Of a stretch of DNA of 64,000 nucleotides, positions 56,691-64,000 are shown one piece after another; the first letter of the stretch is position 1, and each line of letters starts with the position of its first letter. The translations under genes were made by a program, and so were the position numbers. Source of the stretch: Macrotis lagotis. Taxonomy: Eukaryota; Chordata; Mammalia; Peramelemorphia; Peramelidae. The stretch covers positions 15,046,183-15,110,182 of the forward strand of contig NC_133659.1 in the NCBI RefSeq assembly GCF_037893015.1, given 5' to 3'. The notes below the pieces were generated by a model. That model worked only from the letters and a program-made list of their open reading frames with translations. It was not told the origin of the DNA and ran no database searches.

Positions 56691-58733
56691 AACTCATAAC
56701 TAAACTTCCTAGAATGATATATCAGAGATGGGATTTTAAAGTGTATACTTACCTAGAAGATTCAAAGAACTTATTTATTAAGCATTTAGTATGTGTAAGA
56801 TATGATGCTAAGTGCTAGAGATACAAGACCAAAATAGATTAGTTCCTATCCTCAAGGAGGTTATTTTTAGCAGGAGGATAACATAGATGCAGGAGTATAT
56901 GCAGATTTTCAAAGAGAAATAAAAAAGTAATTTTGACCATAAGAGCATTAGCAGCCAAGGGGATCAGGGCGAGCTCAACAGAGTTTATGAAACAGCATTG
57001 GCCTGATCTGCTTTGTGCTTTAGGAAAATTATTTTGGTATTTTGGAGATGGATGGATGGACCAAAAAACCATTAATTAAGCACTTAGAATGAGCCAAGAA
57101 CAGTGCTTAGCAATGAGGATACCTATAGAAAAATCAAGAAGATCTTTGATTTTAAGGGACTTCTACGAAAGAAAGTTTAACTTTCAGGATGTATGGCCAC
57201 ATCCACAACTTTATTAGTTGTTAGATCCCAGGGTGGTGAGAGTCTGGAGGACACATTGGTGTATGGTCAGTCTTCTCTTTCACCAAAAGGTTTGGAATTG
57301 ATGAGTCCCATCTCAGTGCAGTCAGTAAGATGTCATTCTTTCTGTCCTGATTTGAAAGGCTGTAAGTAGCCAGAGGGGGAAGGGCAAAGAGAATTTGGGT
57401 GGGGAGGGAGTCCCTCTACCTACCATCTCCAAATGAGATTTTGGTGATGATTGGATGAGAAAGAAGAGTGCTTGGGACAGGGACACTAAAAAGGAGGCTA
57501 CTGTAATAGTTTAGATGAAAGGTTAAAGCCCCAATCTAGAATGGTGGCTGTGTGAGTGGAGGGGAGAAGACCAATGGGAAGCATTGTGAAGATGGAAGCA
57601 ATGAGATCTGGCATTTGACTGTCAGATGGTGTAAGATGAAATGGATATTACAAACCTGTGTGACTGGAAATATGGTGTAGCACCCTCAATAGTTATTGGT
57701 GGATTTTGGAGTAAAGATAAAGTCTGTTTTGGGAATATTGAATTTGAGAATCTTATTGTAGTCAATTTAGTGGTGTCAAACTTAGTGAGATATTAGAGGG
57801 GGACGTTAAGCTGTACATGAGAGGATCCCTGTGGGTGTGTATTGACTTAGAAAACCACATATTAGCATTATCCATATTTAATTATAGATTTATTCATTTT
57901 GTTAGATATTGTTACATATTTAGCAAATAAATTTTTGCTAAAAATTCCCAAATCTGATTTGGACTGTATTCTGGAATCTTATCATGTGTTTAAAACTTTG
58001 TTAGCATAAGCTGATCATGGACACAAAAAAAATGGGCATATCATCTAGTTAGGGAAACCCAATTAGAACAGAAATTTCTAGCAGAGCCCTGAGGAGGGCA
58101 AGAGACAAAAATGACAAAACTGAATGAGGATAGCCCCAGCAGGGATGGAAGACACAACATCACCCTGATGAAAGACATTCAGCTGCAAAGCTGTATTGAG
58201 ACATGGAAACTTTGCAGTTCTCTGGGTTCAGAAGCACAAGGGATTTGGAGGCCAGCTGTTATAGGAGTCCAGGAAAGTGAGGTCAGGATCAACCCATTCA
58301 ACTGTATGTGGAATGATTCAGAGACTTAATTTGGCACAGAGTCCTAGCTTAGGAACAAAAGTGAGAAGTAAAATAGATAAAATAAAGTGCTAAATATTTT
58401 ATGAAGAAAAATGTATCAAAAAATCACATAAGAGGAAACCCCAGAAAAAAAAAATCACAACTTCAAACAGGGCCTCAGAGGGAAATCAAACAAATTTGGA
58501 AGCAAGGTCTATAAGATCACCTGGAATAAATGTTAAAAAGAATAAAAAATTATTGAGTTCTATGAAGGAGAAAATTGAAAACAGAATAAATAGCTTAGAA
58601 GAAAAAGTGGAAACCCTTTTCCTGGATGTCAGAGTAGCTCAAACAAAACTCAGTTACTTAATGACACAATAAGAAATGTTGGAACAAAATTCAGATATTC
58701 AAAAAACTAAAGAAAATATCAGGTATCTACTTT

Positions 58734-58886
58734 TTTTTTTTTTTTTTGTTAGGTTTTTGCAAGGCAAATGGGGTTAAGTGGCTTGCCCAAGGCTACACAG
58801 CTAGGTAATTATCAAGTGTCTGAGACGGATTTGAACACAGGTACTCCTGACTCCAGGGCCAGTGCTTTATCCACTGTGCCACCCCT
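58734..58886 (-). mobile_element. WSINE1-type SINE inside an L1 relic, with target-site duplication
   Basis: Minus-strand copy with AGGTATCTACTT at 58721-58732 and 58887-58898. The tRNA-like head is slightly shortened (GTGCCACCCC). It dates the host L1 piece as older. Confidence 0.95.
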
Positions 58887-59207
58887 AGGTATCTACTTTC
58901 AAAACATGATATGGAAAACAAGCCCAGAAGAGAAAATCTCTCCCAAAAAGCCATGTTTCAAGAAATATTTAAGTTCCTTAGAGATCAAAGTAAAAAATCT
59001 ACCAAACACTTCCTGAAAGAAACCACAGCTTGAAAATACTCAAGAATAGCATAGCCAAACCTATAGTTTATAGCCAGAAATCTTGAACTAAGGAGCCACA
59101 ATCAGTTTCACACAAGACTTAGCAACATGGAATTTTGAAGGAGACATAATTTGGAAATGCAGTACTCCAAAAATAAAATCTTAATGTTTTTGTTTTTCTG
59201 GTTCTTC

Positions 59208-59210
<3 letters not shown>

Positions 59211-59252
<42 letters not shown>
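59211..59252 (+). repeat. (GT)n microsatellite
   Basis: About 20 uninterrupted GT units within the L1 relic. Confidence 0.95.
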
Positions 59253-59257
<5 letters not shown>

Positions 59258-59532
59258 CATTCTACAGGGAAATAAATGGACCTTTAGTGGAATAAGGGGC
59301 TTTCAAGCATTTCTGATGAAAATACCAGAGCTTAGTAGATACTTTGAAGTGCAAAAAAAATGTGTTGAGAATCTCAAAAGGTAAAGTAGGAGAAGAAGAA
59401 TCTAATGACTACAAAAGTTACAGAAAGAAATGACAGATGAACTGAGGGTGGATTTGTTCTGCTTTGATGGTCTTAAGAGAAGAAAATGGGAAAGAAAAGA
59501 AATATATTAGGAAAAAAGCTTACTTTTAGGGG

Positions 59533-59679
59533 TTTTTTTTTTGGTAAGGCAATGGGGTTAAGTGACTTGCACAAGGTCACAGAACTAGGTAATTATTAAG
59601 TGTCTGGGGCTGGATTTGAATTTAGGTCCTCCTGACTCTTTGGCTGGTGCTCTATCCACTATGCCACCTAGCTACCCCA
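59533..59679 (-). mobile_element. WSINE1-type SINE
   Basis: Minus-strand copy: GGTAAGGCAATGGGGTTAAG, GCTGGATTTGAATTTAGGTC and ATGCCACCTAGCTACCCC. No clear target-site duplication. Confidence 0.9.
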
Positions 59680-61719
59680 GAGTTTACTATTTAATTAAAG
59701 TACATGAGACAAGGAGAATGCTTTTTCCTTCCTATCCCATGGTTTTGTTTTCTCTTCATCCTAATTGCTCATACAAAAAATGGCTAATATATAAACATGT
59801 TAAACACAAATATACTTGTACAAATTTTACCAAACTGTTCGCTGCTGAGGAAAGGAGAGTGGTAGGAAAATGTGTAACTTATAAATATGCAAGTGGATGA
59901 ATGTTGAAAAACTTTCATAGCATGTAAGTGGAAAAAATGTTTTAAATATCAATCACAAAAGAACAGAATGTAAGAGTGAAAATAAGGGGATGAGGGCAAC
60001 AGGCATCAAGTGAATGGTTTGCTCTCATCTTAACCACAGGGGAATTAAAAGGATTCAAGTGCCTGAATGCACATACAAATGTATGTACTCACACAGCATT
60101 TGGTAGAGGAAGGCTTTAAACTTAACAGGAATATAGTCAGGTTAGCCAATGGGGACAAAGATATAAGAGGGGGTAGAGTTCAGGGAGAGAATATGGAGGA
60201 TTAAAAGCAAGAAGCAAGTATAAGAAATGTGGTCTTGGGGCAGGGAGAGAGGAGGTGCAGTGAAGTGGGGAGCAGATCACTTCAGTTACAGATGAACAGT
60301 TTGAATCACATTCCTTCTCACCACTTTTTCTTTGGATGGAAATGGGGAATGACTAGAAGAGGGGGAAAAAATAGAAAAGGATGTGAATGAATGAGTATTG
60401 TCATGATGCCAATTGGGAATTTTTTAATGTTTACAACTGGGAGTGTACTTTAATACTAAAATAGTTTTATAATAGTTATTTTTTTCTGTCCCTTGAGTAT
60501 TTCACTTAAATCTCCTATGCCTCAGGAGGCATATTCCTAAACATGTGGACATCCAGACTTTATCTTCCTAAAATTGTGCTTCTCTGGTAAATTTTGGACA
60601 CATTGAAACTCATCAGCAACACAGTAAACATCTTGAATTAATGGCTGGGTTTGCCATCATGAGCTGAAAAGGAGAAGCCATACTGGATGAGAGACCTGTC
60701 ACCTCTTTACATGGGCTGAAGAGAGGTATCTGTATTTCCATTCTGGGCTTTCCTTTGCTTGCCCAGCACCCAGCTCATGTCACAGGGGTATAAAGGAGGA
60801 TAAGAAGAAGAATGCAGAAGGGTTGACAGAGCCCCTCCTTCCTTCTCTGCTCATTCCCCAGCAGAGGATGGAAAATAAATCATTTTGAATGTCTCGATTT
60901 ACGTACAAAGAGTCCCATGAGATATGAATTTGGTCATTGCCTTTCATCAGAGGATTCCTAATCATCTCACGAGCACACTCAGTAATCCTCTAAACATCCC
61001 TGTGCAGTTGGTGACTGGCAATATTATCATCTCCATTATAGTGGTGAATAAATGGAAGCATAGAGATACTAAGTGATATTTTTATCTTCCATTCAGAGAT
61101 TTCATAGTACTTTACAGGCCAGTGTTATTATCAACTCTATGAAGCTTAGTGAGATTATGTGATTTGCCCACCCTTCAGGGAAGAATTTGGCCTGACATCA
61201 AGGCTCCCAAAGTTGTATCCTCGTGATTGCATTTCTTCTTCTTGCCACCCATCACCCTGTTATTCTGTTCTATGTTCAATCCCTGTTTTTAGAAATCCCA
61301 TGACAGAGCTTGTACTTTTGACATGTTTAGGCCACTAGTTCAGGCTTCTACCCTCGTTAGCCTCAATTCACCTACTTTTTCCTAAGCTCCTGTGTGGCAT
61401 TCTTACCTTCATATGGAGTAGCTTGGAAAATGTTCAGAAAGCATGAAGTAGAACTCAAGCCAGACCACCATTAATTTTATGTTTGGAGATAATTAATTGA
61501 AATTTATCATTATTGATATCATTCACCAGTATGCAATCAAATGTCACATTAGATTTGTGATCTAATGAATCAGATTTTTTTAAACAAAATATAACAGAAT
61601 ATAATAGTAAGAGAATTAGTATTGATAAAAGAAATCAGTTAACACATATTAAACACTTTTTACAGACCAGGCACTGTGTAAGGGCAAAACTTTTGATATT
61701 AAGACCTCAAGGCATCCAA

Positions 61720-62890
61720 TTTTTAAAATTATTTTTCTAACTACATGAAAAAGTAGTTTTCAACAATTATTTTTTGCAAGGTTTTGAGTTTTACATTTTT
61801 TCCTTTTCCTTCCCCCTCCTCTCTTCCCCAAGAGAAAGCAATCTAGTTATAGGCTGCATATGTGTAAATATGCTAAACATAGATCCATATCAATCTTGTT
61901 GTGAAAGAAGAAAATCAAATCCAAACAAGAAAAAATATTAGAAAAAATGGCATAATACATATGACAACTTTTAAAAATTGAAGATAGTAAGCTTTGGTCT
62001 GCATTTAAACTTCACAATTCCTTCTCTGGATGATATTTTCCATCATAAGTCTTTTAGTATTGTCTTTGATCTTTGTACTGCTAAAATGATTATGTCCATC
62101 ATGGTTGATCCACACCCAATGTGGTTGTTAGGGTGTATAATGTTTTTCTGGTTCTCCTTCACTCTGTATTAATTCATGAAAGTCTTTCTAGGCTTTTCTG
62201 AAGTCCCATCCATCATGATTTCTTAGAGAACAATGGTGCCCCATCACATTCATTTACCACAGCTTGTTCAGCTGTTCCTGAATTGATGAACATCCCCTCA
62301 ATTTTCAGTTCTTTGCCACCACAAAAAGAGCTGCTATAAATATTTGTGAACATGTCTTTTCCCCTTATGATCCCTTTGGGATACAGACCCAATAGTGGTA
62401 TTGCAGGATCAAAGGGTATGCATGGTTTTATTGCATTGGGCATAATTTCAGATTGCTCTCCAGAAAGGTTCAGATCAGTTACCCCCAGCAATGCATTAGT
62501 GTCCCGGTTTCCCCATATACCCTCCAACACTGATCATTTTCCTTTTTAGTAATATTGGCCAATCTGATAAGGTATGAGGTGGTACCTCAAAGTTGTTTTA
62601 ATTTACATTTCTCTAATCAATAATTATAACATTTTTTCATATGACTTCAGAAAGCTTTAATTTCTTCATCTGGGAATTTGCCTTTTCTTATCCTTTGACC
62701 ATTTATCAATTGGAGAGTGACTTGTATTCTTATAAATTTGACTCTGTTCTCTATGAAATGAGTCCTTTGTCAGAAACATTATTGTAAAAACTCTTTTCCA
62801 ACTTACTGCATTCCTTTTAATCTTGGTTGCTTTGGTTTTATTTATAAGACATCCATTCTTAAAGTAATCCTCTTGTATTCATAGTCAAAT
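61720..62890 (-). mobile_element. L1 3' half end: ORF2 C-terminus and 3' UTR
   Basis: On the minus strand from 62890: remains of ORF2 (AAGGAATGCAGTAAGTTGG, GAAAAGAG), then an open stretch 62530-62213 containing PFDPAIPLLGLYPKG, the block conserved near the end of mammalian L1 ORF2, and a stop at 62213. A 3' UTR and an oligo-T/A end near 61720 follow. It is the best-preserved LINE segment here and shares its 3' UTR with the two copies at 51540-52610. Confidence 0.85.
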
Positions 62891-63299
62891 CCGAACTTTT
62901 TAATCTGCCCGAATTCAAAGAAATTCCATTATCTTATCCCACTTAACCAGTCCAGCATTATTTCTCATTATTACCCAATATGTCAGGGCAAGCCTTGTGT
63001 CTTTGTACTTCTCCTGTAAGCTTGTCCTCCTAGAGCCCTTCCCTTTGACTAACAAGCTCATATTTAAGCTTCAAAAGGTCCATTTTGAAGCTCTTTTCCC
63101 CTCGTTTGACCTTTTCTGATTCAAGGGATTTCTTCGACCTCCTGTAACAAATACCTTGTAGAATCTTATTATTTCAGCTTGTGAGAGACTGCGGTGTACA
63201 TTATGAATTGAGCTGTATCTGAAAAATGATCTCTGTTGCAGTGTGCCCCACGGACTGCTGACTGTAAGGTCATTTGAGGACTATGATGTTGTTTGAACC

Positions 63300-63890
63300 T
63301 TCTCTCTATCTCCCCTCCCCTACATTCCAGTCTTAGTGATGCTGTGGAGGTGCTGGGCAGAAAGCAGATAGTTACGTTCCATGCCTTTGTATGACAAACT
63401 GTTAAATATTATGCTTTAAGAATGCCTTGTGCAAAGGGTAGACTACAAACTGTGTTATACCATTCCTGGAAGCAGTATGTTGGAGAAACATTGTTGTATC
63501 ATCCCTAATTGCCTTGAATTGCTAACTATTTATCTGAGTGTCCTACCAACTAGATACAGCAGTCACTGAGAAAGATCCTGCAAGGACAAGGAGGAAGAGG
63601 CTGGAGCCCAACAACGTCTATCCCAATAACAAACAGCTGTCTCTCTGTTCCCCAGAAATACATCTTTGTTATCCTCGAACATCTTGACCTAATCCTTTCC
63701 ACTATGCCTGTGTTGACTCTTTTCCCTTTCCTAACACATAGGTTATCCCCTGTACCCCTATATAAGCTCTGCTTTCCCCCGTTAGATGCTTTATCCTCTA
63801 AGGCTAAAGCCCGAATGCAATAACCTTGTAATTCTTTCACTATTCAAATAGTAAGTCATCACCTGAACATCAAACTGCATCATTAGTAAA
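63300..63890 (+). mobile_element. Possible solo LTR of an endogenous retrovirus
   Basis: A TATA-like element CTATATAAGCTCTG at 63759-63772 is preceded by C-rich and TTTCC-rich sequence and followed about 50 bp later by GAATGCAATAACC, a weak poly(A)-signal-like stretch. This U3-R-U5-like layout is typical of class I LTRs. Exact ends and target-site duplications were not found, and no gag, pol or env sequence is adjacent. Confidence 0.35.
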
Positions 63891-64000
63891 TGTGAAGGAA
63901 ACCAAAACGCCTTCCTCCTAGTTCCTCCAGAATGTGACCAGCTTCCTTCAGCCTTGTCCTATACTTTCTGTGCCATTGTCCCATCTCAGCCTATTAAAAT

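Larger units (their letters stand above)
58090..59400 (+). mobile_element. L1 5' region and ORF1 relic (interrupted by a SINE and a GT repeat)
   Basis: Plus-strand ORF1-like remains. A coiled-coil-coding stretch (MKEKIENRINSLEEKVET-like) lies near 58560-58620. A GATIS-TQDLA-like stretch lies near 59095-59125, and TTTCAAGCATTTCTGATG near 59300 corresponds to the ORF1 C-terminus. It matches the L1 piece at 26060-26300 at its end. Stops and shifts are frequent. Confidence 0.6.
50877..64000 (+). other. ITGB3BP: Inferred ITGB3BP intron 1 (partial)
   Basis: Beyond the island this stretch is repeat-dominated: three L1 3' ends, an L1 5' region, five WSINE1 or Mar1 SINEs, CR1/L3-like and LTR-like pieces. 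No exon resembling the ITGB3BP coding sequence is visible. The segments 55000-55800, 56700-58090 and 59700-61700 contain old repeat-like sequence of no recognised family and no gene. Confidence 0.5.

Noticed and set aside
1..64000. Bacterial or phage defence system, CRISPR array or operon
   Set aside because: The SINE, LINE and intron content shows a mammalian nuclear genome. No regularly spaced repeats with unique spacers and no compact gene cluster exist.

Overview
The window looks like nuclear DNA from a marsupial, probably an Australasian one. It is saturated with short tRNA-derived SINEs carrying a conserved box A (TGGCGCAGTGG) and box B (GGTTCAAATC) and a 3' end of the form CCCCATTGCCTTGCAAAAACC. 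I read these as WSINE1-type elements, a family known from Australidelphian marsupials. Longer Mar1-type SINEs, MIR-like fragments and marsupial-type L1 pieces are also common. No prokaryotic-style operon, CRISPR array or phage module is visible.

The main gene is EFCAB7 on the minus strand. Ten coding exons can be placed from 46357 down to 6687. They join without a frameshift into 501 codons, about the first 80% of the protein, and include the three EF-hand loops. The last exons are not in the window and should lie to the left of position 1. A likely non-coding first exon ends at 50544 inside a CpG island (about 49700-51450). The same island gives a candidate start of ITGB3BP (CENP-R) on the plus strand (ATG at 50872, donor after 50876). 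Head-to-head EFCAB7/ITGB3BP is the known mammalian arrangement. The rest of ITGB3BP was not found, so 50877-64000 is read as its first intron.

Layout: 1-6686 is downstream EFCAB7 intron with L1 and CR1/L3 relics. From 6687 to 15659 are exons 11 to 7. From 15660 to 34931 is the large intron 6, holding a nested SINE pair, an 830-bp tandem duplication, an RPL31 retrocopy, the 5' end of an L1 and a 1.85-kb-spaced inverted repeat. From 34932 to 37306 are exons 6 to 3. From 37307 to 46170 is intron 2. Exon 2 follows, then intron 1, which contains a hAT transposase relic and a GGGGCC-type G-rich repeat next to the promoter. From 50877 to 64000 are L1 ends, SINEs and a possible solo LTR.

The two host genes share a promoter but not a known pathway. 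EFCAB7 acts at the base of the primary cilium in Hedgehog signalling. ITGB3BP encodes a kinetochore and nuclear-receptor coregulator protein. The promoter holds a near-perfect RFX X-box, which fits a ciliary gene, together with ETS and NRF1 motifs typical of housekeeping bidirectional promoters. I found no convincing undescribed biological system. The most notable points are local: a GC-AG intron in EFCAB7, an 80-bp duplication that copies an exon's 3' end and donor, the GGGGCC-like repeat, the inverted and tandem duplications, and the intact-frame RPL31 retrocopy.
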